Origin: Ardenticatenaceae bacterium
Lineage (GTDB): Bacteria; Chloroflexota; Anaerolineae; Promineifilales; Promineifilaceae
NCBI GenBank assembly: GCA_020634455.1
Contig: JACKBQ010000002.1
Location: 1,984,001 to 2,048,000 of the forward strand
Direction: 5' to 3'
Length of the DNA: 64,000 bases
Of this stretch, positions 34,201-42,957 are shown in pieces. The position numbers and the translations under genes are program-made. Each line of letters opens with the position of its first letter. Position 1 is the stretch's first letter. The notes beneath the pieces were generated by a model. That model had not been told where the DNA came from, ran no database searches, and saw nothing but the letters and a program-made list of their open reading frames with translations.

Positions 34201-37200
34201 CAGCTTGGGGAGCTGATTCAAATTGCTGCTGCCAGCGACGGCCGTTTCGATACGCAAACAGTCCATTCTGTGGCTCTGCCAACAAATCTGCCTTAATCTG
34301 GGTGGCCAAACCCTCAATTTGATCGGCCAGCAGCGTAGCAGGCAGGGCCAGATCAACCAGTCGTGCCGTCACGCCTGGGAATTCACGCGGCATCACTTTG
34401 ATGGGGCCAAGCAGGGTCGCTTTGTCCGGGTAGGGCACCCGCTCGTCGTCAATGCGCTGGGTGCCGTTGGTAACGGCCGTAATATCCAGGTTCCCCGGAA
34501 GCCCTTCTTCACCCAATGCCTGCGCCAGGAAGAAGAGGCTATAGAAGCCCAAATCCTGATTTTGGTAATACGCCCGCATCCGGTCCGGCTCGTTTGCCTG
34601 GCCTAACGTCCACAAATGGGCCACGCGCTGCGGCAGCAAGGAGCGGCTGACCAGCTCTTCTACCAGCGTGTCGTAATCAATGCGGGCGCGGGGGTTCACC
34701 TCGTAGGCAAACTCGCCCAACTGGCGAAACTGCTCGCCCACCGTCACAGAAATCACGGTGTGCCCGGCGCTTTCCAGCTGTGCCTGCACCTGGGCACCCA
34801 CGCCCAATTTATCCTTGAACAGCAACCAGGTCTTCGGTTCGACAACGGCCGTTACCGGTTTGTCGGTGAGCTGCCAGGTGCGCTTGTAAAACCAATCGGC
34901 CAGTTCCGGCATCTTGGCCAGCACAGTTTTGGCCGCTTCCGCCCCGCTGAACAGCGTATTGCCCGGTTCAATCCAGTACCGCTGCCGCTCAAAGGGATAG
35001 GTGGGCAGCGGCACGCGGAAGCGCACCTCATCGGCGTAAAAAGCGGCCCAATCGGGCATGACGCCTGCCAGCCAAAGGCGGCCCAGGCTGGTGAGAGCAA
35101 ATTGCAGGTCGTCTAGCTCTTCTTTACGATGGCGCAGGGAGGAAACGGCCGTGTGCGATTTCCCTTTTGCCGGATGCATACGCACCAAAGAACTCAGCGT
35201 CTGACCAGGGCCAACTTCCAAAAAGACCCGGTTCGGCTCTTGCAGCAATGTCGTCAGGCCGTCGGCAAAGCGGACCGTGTGGCGCAAATGGCGCACCCAA
35301 TATTGCGGATCCGTCGCCTCTTCCGGCGTAATCCACGCCCCGGTCAGGTTAGAAATAAAGCGCATCGTCGGCGGGTTAAACTGGATTTTGGCCAGTTCGC
35401 GGCCAAATTCGTCCAAAATCGGTTCCAGCATGGGAGAATGGGCGGCCACGTTGATGCGCACCCGACGGCACTCGACTTCTTGCTCAGCCAGGACGGCTTC
35501 CAATTTTCCCAACGCGGCCACTTCCCCGGAAACCACACACAGCTCCGGGCTGTTGATCACGGCAATAGAAAGCCCCTCGGTGAGGTACGGCTTGAGCGCT
35601 TCTTCGGTCAGCGGCACGCTGATCATGCCGCCTTCGGGCAACGTTTCAAACAACTTGCCGCGCAGGGTCACAATAAACAGCGCGTCTTTAAGCGACAGCA
35701 CCCCCGCGAGGCAAGCGGCGGTGTATTCGCCCATGCTGTGCCCGGTCATGGCGGCGGGTTCAATACCCCAGGAGCGCCACAATTGGGCCAGGGCATATTC
35801 GGTCATGAAGATGGCAGGCAGGTTGTAAGACGGCCGTTCCAACTCCACCGCCGCACTTTCCACATTTTCTTCTGTGGGGAACATCAGTTGGCGCAGATCG
35901 GTGGGGAGATACGGCCGTACCAACGCCAAACAGTCATCAATCGCCTCGCGGTAAACCGGCTCCGTCTCGTACAGGCCCAAACCCATGTTCGGGTACTGCG
36001 CCCCGCCACCGGGGAACATAAACACCACCGACGGCTCGGCATCGCTGGCCTGCTGGCTAATCACCCGCTGGCGATTGCCGCTGGTCAGCGCTTCCACTGC
36101 GTCCGCCGCATCTTGCACCGCCGCAATGCGACGATACGACATCGGCTGGCGGCCCAGTTGTAAAGTGTAGGCAACGTCTGCCAACGACACATCCGCGTTT
36201 TCTTGCAGGAAGGTGGCCAGCTTGTGGCTGGCGGCGTCCAGCGCCGTGCTGGTTTTGGCCGAAAGCTGCAAAAGCTGCCAGTCGCGCGATGCGCTTGAAG
36301 GCTCCAGGTCTGGCGCTTCCTCTACGATAATGTGGGCATTGGTACCCCCCACCCCCAGCGAGCTAACGCCCGCCCGGCGCGGTGAATCCGTTTGGGGCCA
36401 CGCCCGCAGCTCGTGGTTGACAAAGAACGGGCTGTCTTCCAGATTGAGCATCGGGTTGGGCGCTTTGTAGTTGAGGCTGGCCGGAATTTGCTTGTGCTTC
36501 AGGGACTGCACCACTTTAATAAAGGCAGCCACGCCAGCGGCCGTATCCAAATGACCGATGTTGGTTTTCACCGAACCCAGGCCGCTAAACTGCTTCTTGT
36601 CCGTCGTTTGGCGGAACGCCTGCGTCAGCGCCGTCACCTCGATGGGGTCGCCAATGCGGGTGCCGGTGCCATGCGCTTCCACGTAATCAATCGTGTCAGC
36701 CTCGATGTTGGCCAGCGCAATCGCCTCGGCAATCGCCCCCGCTTGCCCGTCCACGCTGGGAGCCAGATAGTTCACCTTGCCAGAGCCATCATTGTTGATG
36801 GCCGAGCCACGAATAACTGCATGAATCGTGTCGCCATCCTCAATGGCATCCGCCAGACGGCGCAGCGTCACCACGCCCACGCCGCTGCCAAAAATGGTGC
36901 CATCAGAATCGGCATCAAAGCTGCGGCAATGCCCATCGGACGAAACAATTTCACCTTCCTGGTACAGGTAACCCTGGCGATGGGGCATCTCAATCGTGAC
37001 GCCGCCAGCCAGCGCCATGTCACATTCGCCGCTGAGCAAGCTTTGCGAGGCCATGTGAATGGCCACCAGCGAGGTGGAGCACGCCGTCTGCACATTCACG
37101 CTGGGGCCGCGCAGGTTCATCAGGTAAGAGACGCGGGTGGTGAGAAAATCTTTGTCGTTGCCCGTGTGGCGCAGCAGGAAAAAACCAACAGAGGCCAGCA

Positions 37201-37636
37201 GTTCTGGATTGGTGAGCAGGTTGTACGGCATGTAGGCGTTGTGGCCGGAGCCGCCAAAGACGCCAATTGCGCCGTTGAACCGTTCGGGGTCGTAACCCGC
37301 GTGCTCCAACGCTTCCCAGGCAACTTCCAAAAAGTTGCGGTGCTGCGGATCCATAATGGCCGCATCACGCGGGCCAAAGCCAAAGAAGCTGGCGTCGAAC
37401 TTGTCCATCTCGTCCAGCGGCGCGCCGGACTTGACGTAGTTGGGATTGCGTAGCAGCGCTTCTGGCACACCCGCTTCCCGCAGTTGCTCATCGGTGTAAA
37501 AGGTGACAGATTCAACGCCATCCCGCAGGTTGCGCCAGTAGGTTTCGATGTCTTGCGCTCCAGGAAAACGGCCAGCCATACCCACGACGGCAATTTCTGT
37601 GCCTTCCAAAGCGTCCAAAATGTCCTGATTGCTCAT
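31214..37636 (-). CDS. Type I PKS module KS-AT-KR-DH-ACP-TE
   Basis: A 2140-residue polyketide synthase. KS: TACSTS near residue 185, EAHGTGT and KTNIGHLDTAAG. AT: GHSMGEY near 633; the substrate motif region reads VAAHS, neither classic HAFH nor YASH, so malonyl-CoA is only a guess. KR: LITGGMGGIG near 1163, a VLDD segment (B-type) and VDYVAANAF. A dehydratase-like domain follows the KR, the reverse of the usual order: HRIKDGEALIPG near 1415 is one residue longer than HxxxGxxxxP, and the second motif is HPALMDLATS without the usual Gln/His. The ACP has GGHSL near 1790 and the TE has GFSMGG near 1938, with Ser. It lies directly after the formyltransferase/Gly NRPS and probably extends that unit. 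Confidence 0.94.
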   Translation of the reverse strand: MSNQDILDALEGTEIAVVGMAGRFPGAQDIETYWRNLRDGVESVTFYTDEQLREAGVPEALLRNPNYVKSGAPLDEMDKFDASFFGFGPRDAAIMDPQHRNFLEVAWEALEHAGYDPERFNGAIGVFGGSGHNAYMPYNLLTNPELLASVGFFLLRHTGNDKDFLTTRVSYLMNLRGPSVNVQTACSTSLVAIHMASQSLLSGECDMALAGGVTIEMPHRQGYLYQEGEIVSSDGHCRSFDADSDGTIFGSGVGVVTLRRLADAIEDGDTIHAVIRGSAINNDGSGKVNYLAPSVDGQAGAIAEAIALANIEADTIDYVEAHGTGTRIGDPIEVTALTQAFRQTTDKKQFSGLGSVKTNIGHLDTAAGVAAFIKVVQSLKHKQIPASLNYKAPNPMLNLEDSPFFVNHELRAWPQTDSPRRAGVSSLGVGGTNAHIIVEEAPDLEPSSASRDWQLLQLSAKTSTALDAASHKLATFLQENADVSLADVAYTLQLGRQPMSYRRIAAVQDAADAVEALTSGNRQRVISQQASDAEPSVVFMFPGGGAQYPNMGLGLYETEPVYREAIDDCLALVRPYLPTDLRQLMFPTEENVESAAVELERPSYNLPAIFMTEYALAQLWRSWGIEPAAMTGHSMGEYTAACLAGVLSLKDALFIVTLRGKLFETLPEGGMISVPLTEEALKPYLTEGLSIAVINSPELCVVSGEVAALGKLEAVLAEQEVECRRVRINVAAHSPMLEPILDEFGRELAKIQFNPPTMRFISNLTGAWITPEEATDPQYWVRHLRHTVRFADGLTTLLQEPNRVFLEVGPGQTLSSLVRMHPAKGKSHTAVSSLRHRKEELDDLQFALTSLGRLWLAGVMPDWAAFYADEVRFRVPLPTYPFERQRYWIEPGNTLFSGAEAAKTVLAKMPELADWFYKRTWQLTDKPVTAVVEPKTWLLFKDKLGVGAQVQAQLESAGHTVISVTVGEQFRQLGEFAYEVNPRARIDYDTLVEELVSRSLLPQRVAHLWTLGQANEPDRMRAYYQNQDLGFYSLFFLAQALGEEGLPGNLDITAVTNGTQRIDDERVPYPDKATLLGPIKVMPREFPGVTARLVDLALPATLLADQIEGLATQIKADLLAEPQNGLFAYRNGRRWQQQFESAPQAEGNLDDSRIKQGGVYLITGGMGGIGLVMAEHLAETAQAKLALLSRSALPKREMWADWIKTHSVTDKTSRRIQKIQALEAAGAEVMVVETDITNREQVKQAIAQTKQRFGAINGVIHAAGVLDDNLIQLKTAQEAGRVLAPKARGTLLLDEYLANESLDFFVLFSSTSTEIGAAGQVDYVAANAFLNAFAESKTAVSQTFTVAVNWGVWQEVGMAVDAAVRLGLADELQAVGADGPHPLLEKVIVDSDDEIVYTTNYRTDTHWILDQHRIKDGEALIPGTGYLEIAKAALAKGIPDSQVEIRDLFFLAPLEVHEDETREVRVSLEKNGSGYGFSVTSRTPEHTWQEHVRGKVGNGRSPQQSTQNIEAIAARCNLRELRFGPMEQETKQEAYLNFGPRWKNLRQVSYGENEVLAMLELPEQFSDDLDNFTLHPALMDLATSAGLPLVDGYETSTDFYVPLSYKRVQVHGPLPRRIYSHVRHNRDGRNHQEVPAFDVTIMDENGRSLVEIDEFMLKRVSYETMIDGQKKRSGAGGTAVAAGDAEPTLLQLALTDGIAPAEGIEALRRILSHKVPPQMIVSSLDLQALVDQANSEQEDGDAGLKLSRPELQSSYEAPRNALEKNLAKIWEELLGITDIGINDDFFELGGHSLIAVRLFAKIKKAYAVDLSLATLFEAPTIAQCAELLQTEYEVPVEAAQEQEQPKADKRRRKSGEWTPLVPIQPKGNKIPFFCVHGGFGNVLNFYDLTRYLGKEQPFYGLQARGVDGKQPPFASLKEMAAEYVKQMRSVQPEGPYMVGGFSMGGEVAYEIAQQLHAQGQKVALVALLDTHNPEFARRRQNILGMAEGPDGIAGVANHHTAEHGEGLMFKLRLIKRSAEIRLLLARMDLQKYRLFWRVRRMLRAGQTLPQALISPYLWKSHIDLVNDHEPKPYPGRVTLFRASETEVSNPNGDGIGWNRLVQGGLDVHILHGTHNIVKEPYVAELARMLKLAMDKAVKDY

Positions 37637-37670
37637 AAAAATCCTAGCTTCTGGTAGAAAAGTTAGCAGT

Positions 37671-37727
37671 ATTTCCCCGGAAACTTTCTGCCAGCACGCT
37701 CGGTGAACTGGGAGTTTCCGGGGAAAT
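37671..37727. repeat. TTTCCCCGGAAA inverted repeat between NRPS and PKS genes
   Basis: Perfect 15-bp arms ATTTCCCCGGAAACT (37671-37685) and AGTTTCCGGGGAAAT (37713-37727) with a 27-base loop. The arms are close relatives of the hairpin at 17,519-17,575. Here it lies inside unit B without a good T run in the direction of transcription, so it is more likely a processing, attenuation or stability element than a full terminator. Confidence 0.8.
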
Positions 37728-37747
37728 GATTTGTTGTGTTAGCAGGT

Positions 37748-40700
37748 TTACCGTACGCGCTGGCGCAGGTTGCGTCGCTGCATCATTGCTTCACGCCGGT
37801 TGGCGGCGCGGTCCACACTTTGTTCAACGGCCGTTTGCGTACCGTTGGCCCCATTTTCTTCACTCAAATAATCGGCTAGGGCGCGAATGGTGGGGAAGCG
37901 GAACATGTCGGTAATCGAGATTGGCTTGTCCACCACCTCTTTTAGCTGGCGATGCGCCTGCACGGTTAGCAAAGAGTGACCGCCCAGGTCAAAGAAGTTG
38001 TCGTTGAGACCCACCTGCGGCACGTTGAGCAGCCGCTGCCAGATTTCAGCAATCTGTTGCTCCAAGTCGTTGGTGGGGGCCACGTAAGCAATTTGGGACT
38101 CCACCAGCACCTTGTCGGGCGCAGGCAGCGCTTTGCGGTCAGTCTTTTTGTTGGGCGTCAGCGGGAAGCTGGTCATGGGTACGTAGGTGGCGGGCACCAT
38201 GAACTCTGGCAGGTCAGCACGGAGCGCTTCTTTGAGCGCTGCACCATCCAGCTTTTGCCCCGGCTGCATGATGACGTAGGCTACCAGCCGCTTGTCGCCG
38301 GGCGTGTCTTCGCGGGCGGTTACAACCGCTTCGCGGACGCCATTTTGGGCGTTGAGCAGCGCTTCAATTTCGCCCAGCTCAATGCGATAGCCGCGCAGCT
38401 TCACCTGGAAATCGGCCCGACCGAGGAAGTCGATGTTGCCATCGGCACGGTAGCGGGCGAGGTCGCCAGTGGCGTACATGCGGGCGTCGGCATCGCTGCG
38501 GAATGGGTCCTGCACAAAGCGTTCGGCAGTGAGTTCGGGGCGATTGTGGTAGCCGCGCACGACGCCATCGCCGCCGATGTAGAGGTCGCCAGCCACGCCG
38601 ACTGGGGCGGGCTGCATTTGGGCATCTAGAATGTAGATTTGGGTGTTGGCGATGGGGGTTCCGATGGGAACGGCCGTTTCTTCCCCAGTCACCTCATGCG
38701 TCGTAGACCAGATAGTGGTTTCGGTGGGGCCGTACATGTTAATCACCCGACCCGGCACAATTTGCTTAAGCTGCTGCGCCAGAGCCGCAGGTAACGCCTC
38801 GCCACCGACCATCATCGTTTGCACCGTGCCCAGAGCCGCCACATTGCGCTCATCCATGAGCAGCATGCTGGCCATAGAAGGCGTGCATTGGAAGTGGGTC
38901 ACGCTGTGCCGCTCAATTTGGGCCGGAATCGAGAAATCTTCGGTGGCCAGCTTCGGCTCCGCCAGATTTTTCAGCTCATTGAGATGATGCAGATGTTCCA
39001 ACACCACCGCAGAAGGCACGCCATAATCAATGAGGCAGGCGATATCGTCTACGTCAATTTCCTTGAGGCGGTTGACCATGTGCAGCGCCGAACGGGGCGT
39101 GCCAAAAAGGCCGCTGGTCTCAAAATAGCGCTCGAAGGCGAAGTTGAGCAGCGCATCCACATCTTCGGGCGTCAGCTCTTCTTCGTCAAACACCTCAAAC
39201 GGGCTTTTGCCAGTGGCGGCGGCTTTTTCTTTGAAGGTGGGGAAATGCCAGGCGGCGGCGCGCACCAGATTCATGGCGCTGCTCAAGTAATGCTTCATCG
39301 GGCCGCGCACAATTTCGCGCACTTCGTCCACATCGTCGCCGATGAAGGTGTGCAGCATGAGGGAGACGATGCCCTTGCCGGGATGCCCGGCCTGCTCGTA
39401 CGCTTCACGGTAAACGCGGATTTTCTCAGACAGCTCATCCACGCTTTGACCCAGCAGGTGGGTGAGAATGTTGTAGCCGTTGGCTCCAGCTTCGCGGAAT
39501 GTTTCGGGGTTACCAGCGGCCGTTACCCAAATGGGCAGCTCTTTCTGGACGGGATGGGGCAGCGTTTTGACTTCCACGTCCTTACCCAAATCGTTTTTCA
39601 TGGTGATGGAGCCGCCGCGCCACAGCTCTTTGACCACTTCAATGTCGCGGAACATGATTTCCTTGCGGTCGGCATAAACGCCGGGACGCAGAACAAAGTC
39701 GTTGGGCTGCCAACCAGCGGCAATGGAGAGGCCAACACGGCCGTTTGAAATGTTATCCACCACCGACCACTCCTCAGCCACCCGGATGGGGCTGTGCAGG
39801 GGCAGCACGCAGCTGCCGGAGCGAATCTGCACGTTTTCGGTGATGGCGGCGATGGCAGCGCCGGTGACGGACGGGTTGGGATAGAGACCACCAAAGGCGT
39901 GGAAGTGGCGTTCGGGCATCCAAACGGCCGAAAAACCGTGCTTGTCGCCAAATCTGGCCCCTTCCAGCAGCAGGCGGTATTTGTTGGTGACACCCTCTTC
40001 GCTCTCGTCGCTGGAGAAATAGAAGAGGCTAAAGTCAACGTGCTTGTCGTTTTTGGGTGGTTCGGGAACGGCCGTTACGTCATCCCGCGTCTTGTCATCA
40101 AAAATGATTACCTTGAAGCCCCGCGCCAGCGTCCAGAACAGCTCCAAAACGGAAATGTCGAAGGAGGTGCTGGTGACGGCCAGCCAGGTTCCCGGTGGCG
40201 AATGGGGAATTGACGCATCACCGATGCGTGCATCCATGCCCACGAAAAAGTTGACGGCGTTGCCGTGCTGCACCATCACGCCCTTGGGCTTGCCGGTGGA
40301 GCCGGAGGTGTAGATGACGTAGGCCAGGTTGTGCGGCTCGACGCCGCTGAAGACGTTTTCGCCGCTCTGTTCGCCAATTTGCTCCCAGTCGGCATCCACG
40401 CGGACGACCTGCGCCTGATGCGGCGGCAGGCTGGCGACGAGGTGTTTTTGGGTAAGCAGCACGGGGGTGGCGGTATCTTCCACCATGAAGGCGAGGCGGT
40501 CTTTGGGGTAGGTCGGGTCGAGCGGCAAATACGCCCCACCCGCCTTGTGAATACCAATCAGTGCCACCATCATCTCGATGGAGCGATCCATAAAAACGCC
40601 CACGATTGTTTCTGGCCCCACGCCGAGATGACGCAGGTGGCGAGCCATCTGGTTGGCGCGGTGGTTGAGCTGGCGGTAGGTGAGCTGCTGGTCTTCGTAC

Positions 40701-42445
40701 ACCACAGCGACGGCGTTTGGCCGTTCGTCGGCCTGGGCTTCGATGAGTTGGTGGATGGTAACGGCCGTATCGTAAGCCACGGTGGTATCGTTCCAATCCA
40801 CCAGCAGTTTCTGAATTTCCGCTTCGCTGAGGAAGGCGGTTTCGGCCAGGGTGTGGCTGCCATTTTGAGCCGCATTTTGCAGGAAGGTGGCAAACTGGGT
40901 TTGCATGGCGGCGATGATGTCTGGGGTGTAAACGGCCGAATCATACACCCAGGTCACGCTGGATTGGTCGGGCGTGAGCAGCAAGGCAAGTTCCGTGCCC
41001 GCTGGGGGTGCAAACTCAGTCGCAGAATTGGCGAATTGAACCAGAATAGGCAGCAGTGCGCCGTTCATTTTAGAGCGCAGCGTTTCCAATTCCGGCTGGC
41101 GCAGGAAAATGTCGCGGTTGAACGTTTTACGCTTGTTTTGCAGACTTTCCAGCTCTGCTTGCAGCGCGGCCAGCGTATCGGCAACGGTGACGCTGTTATC
41201 GGTTTTTACCAGGAAAGGGACCTGAGTAGCGAAGTAGCTGGCAAAATCGCCAACTTCATCGGCCAGGGCAGGCAGGCTGAGGGCAATATCAAAATTATTG
41301 CTGCCGCTGAGGCGAGCCAGGTAAGCGGCAAAGGCGGCCGTTAGCGCGTGAGGTTCACCAGAAACGCCAGCGGGCAGCGGCATGGTGGCAGTGGCATAAT
41401 TTTGGCCGATGGTGGTACTGCTGTGGTCAGCGTAAGGCAGTTCCACGGCGCTCATCTCGGCCAGACGGCGCAGCCAGTACCCTTCTTGCCGCACGATGGC
41501 GTCATTCAGGGCGGTGAGGTCGGCAATGGCGGTGGCATCCAGACTGGGCAGCTGTTGGTTGACGGTGAATTGGGTGTGGGAAACGGCCGTACCGTCCAAA
41601 GTTTGCAGCCCAGAAAGCACAACGGAACCGTTGGCGGTAGCTACGGTAATTGATTCGTTATCGACGGCAATGATAGTGCCGGGAGCGGCGTTGGTTGGGT
41701 CGCCTGGTTTGGCAGCGGTGAGGGTGAGGAGACGGCCGTTCAGATTCAGCTTGGGCAGCGCCAGCGGATTGGCATAGCCGCCAAATTGCAGCGCGTTGAC
41801 CAGCGCCACCAGCTTTTCGGCAGGCTGGTTCCAATCTAGCGTAGCAGCGGCAGCGGGGCGATCGTATTTGCCAAAGTAAGTTTGCTCCGCCAGATTTTGA
41901 GCGCGGGGCTGCAAGCTGTTGGTTTCGATACCTGTGACCAGCTCGGCAAAGGTTGCAATCGCAGCTTCGTACGCTTTGACGTTGAGCGTGAAGGCCGTTT
42001 CGCCCTTGGCAATGTCAAATAATTGCTGAACGAGGATGTCGCCTTTGTCAATGCCGCTGCGCATTTCGTGCCAGGTCACACCGTGCTGGTCTGCCTGGTG
42101 CAGCAAAGCCCAAGAGGTGGCGTAGAGGCCCGCGAATTTCGGCAGCGGGCCATCATGGAAATTAATCGCGCCACGTTTGGGCAGGGCCAAAATGGCGTCG
42201 GGGATAATCCGCAGGTTGGTGATGCTCAGGAAATAATCAAAAGGTGGTTGTTTGGTTAATGTTTCAGCCAATGCTTTGCCGGGGGCAAAGACGGCTAGCC
42301 CTTTTTCGGTTGCCCAATTGGTTATGGCTGGCGCATTAGCAATGATGCCACGCACATCGTGGCCTCGCTCTAGCAAGATTTCTGTGCATTGAATCAGTAA
42401 GGATTCTTCTCCCATAACATAGCAACTAAATAAATTTCCGCTCAT
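37748..42445 (-). CDS. Formyltransferase-pseudoC-A(Gly, with luciferase-like monooxygenase)-PCP
   Basis: A 1565-residue hybrid. Residues 1-300 are a methionyl-tRNA-formyltransferase-like domain with INFHDGPLP and GIDKGDIL keeping the catalytic Asn, His and Asp. About 330-540 resembles only the C-terminal half of a condensation domain, with no HHxxxDG. The A domain begins near 545 (YTSGSTGKPKG near 715). After FDISVLELF it is interrupted (about 800-1160) by an FMN-dependent luciferase-like monooxygenase of the MupA/Atu3671 type (HVDFSLFYFSSDE, WMPERHFHAFGG, GRVGLSIAAGW), and resumes with QCTPSMASML and NMYGPTETTIW. The pocket reads DILQMGMIWK, close to the Gly code. The PCP has GGHSLL near 1484 and the tail is basic. 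Gly A domains with an inserted monooxygenase are known from myxothiazol-type pathways. It starts unit B. Confidence 0.94.
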   Translation of the reverse strand: MSGNLFSCYVMGEESLLIQCTEILLERGHDVRGIIANAPAITNWATEKGLAVFAPGKALAETLTKQPPFDYFLSITNLRIIPDAILALPKRGAINFHDGPLPKFAGLYATSWALLHQADQHGVTWHEMRSGIDKGDILVQQLFDIAKGETAFTLNVKAYEAAIATFAELVTGIETNSLQPRAQNLAEQTYFGKYDRPAAAATLDWNQPAEKLVALVNALQFGGYANPLALPKLNLNGRLLTLTAAKPGDPTNAAPGTIIAVDNESITVATANGSVVLSGLQTLDGTAVSHTQFTVNQQLPSLDATAIADLTALNDAIVRQEGYWLRRLAEMSAVELPYADHSSTTIGQNYATATMPLPAGVSGEPHALTAAFAAYLARLSGSNNFDIALSLPALADEVGDFASYFATQVPFLVKTDNSVTVADTLAALQAELESLQNKRKTFNRDIFLRQPELETLRSKMNGALLPILVQFANSATEFAPPAGTELALLLTPDQSSVTWVYDSAVYTPDIIAAMQTQFATFLQNAAQNGSHTLAETAFLSEAEIQKLLVDWNDTTVAYDTAVTIHQLIEAQADERPNAVAVVYEDQQLTYRQLNHRANQMARHLRHLGVGPETIVGVFMDRSIEMMVALIGIHKAGGAYLPLDPTYPKDRLAFMVEDTATPVLLTQKHLVASLPPHQAQVVRVDADWEQIGEQSGENVFSGVEPHNLAYVIYTSGSTGKPKGVMVQHGNAVNFFVGMDARIGDASIPHSPPGTWLAVTSTSFDISVLELFWTLARGFKVIIFDDKTRDDVTAVPEPPKNDKHVDFSLFYFSSDESEEGVTNKYRLLLEGARFGDKHGFSAVWMPERHFHAFGGLYPNPSVTGAAIAAITENVQIRSGSCVLPLHSPIRVAEEWSVVDNISNGRVGLSIAAGWQPNDFVLRPGVYADRKEIMFRDIEVVKELWRGGSITMKNDLGKDVEVKTLPHPVQKELPIWVTAAGNPETFREAGANGYNILTHLLGQSVDELSEKIRVYREAYEQAGHPGKGIVSLMLHTFIGDDVDEVREIVRGPMKHYLSSAMNLVRAAAWHFPTFKEKAAATGKSPFEVFDEEELTPEDVDALLNFAFERYFETSGLFGTPRSALHMVNRLKEIDVDDIACLIDYGVPSAVVLEHLHHLNELKNLAEPKLATEDFSIPAQIERHSVTHFQCTPSMASMLLMDERNVAALGTVQTMMVGGEALPAALAQQLKQIVPGRVINMYGPTETTIWSTTHEVTGEETAVPIGTPIANTQIYILDAQMQPAPVGVAGDLYIGGDGVVRGYHNRPELTAERFVQDPFRSDADARMYATGDLARYRADGNIDFLGRADFQVKLRGYRIELGEIEALLNAQNGVREAVVTAREDTPGDKRLVAYVIMQPGQKLDGAALKEALRADLPEFMVPATYVPMTSFPLTPNKKTDRKALPAPDKVLVESQIAYVAPTNDLEQQIAEIWQRLLNVPQVGLNDNFFDLGGHSLLTVQAHRQLKEVVDKPISITDMFRFPTIRALADYLSEENGANGTQTAVEQSVDRAANRREAMMQRRNLRQRVR

Positions 42446-42957
42446 AAAAAATACCTACCTCAATAGATGTTTCTGTACAAATAAACATGGCTTGACCACT
42501 CCTAAAGGAGGGACATAATCAACAAGCCTAACTATATTTTCAGTCCTGGTTGGCGAGGCTCACAATCATCAGGGGAATTTGTAGGGATGTAATTCTGGCT
42601 GGTGAATGGCGTAAAGCTTGTTGGAAGCTTGCTACGCAGGCCAGTTGGCAACGATGATCTATTTTTTAAACTGCGTTTTCCTGATGCTCATATTTTCTCG
42701 ATGAAACGCATGTGTATTAAAGTCATTATGGCAGTTGGCTAAGGTTGTTTTCAATAGGCTTCTTTTCTTAAGAAGTGCGGCCGTTTGCAGCCTCCATTTT
42801 CCATGATGATTTGGGGGTACCCCCCTTAAAATACATCCTTTTTTTAGCTTAATAATCTTACGATTAGTCTTTCACGGGAGGTGGGTAAAAGGGTAGGGTA
42901 AAAAGGGCGCGGGATGCTCAAAAAAGACGGCCGTAGGCAAAAAGCTCAAGTAAATCG
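42446..42957 (-). promoter_or_regulatory. 512-base gap, presumed promoter region of unit B
   Basis: No gene is supported here. It should contain the promoter for the genes from 42,445 downward, since it is the largest gap in that part of the locus. Visible structure includes the perfect palindrome GGGGGTACCCCC (42813-42824) followed by a T-rich stretch on the plus strand, and CTCCTAAAGGAG at 42500-42511 close to the start. I could not place a convincing -10/-35 pair. The T-rich tract after the palindrome faces the plus strand, so it is not a clear terminator for unit A. Confidence 0.5.
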
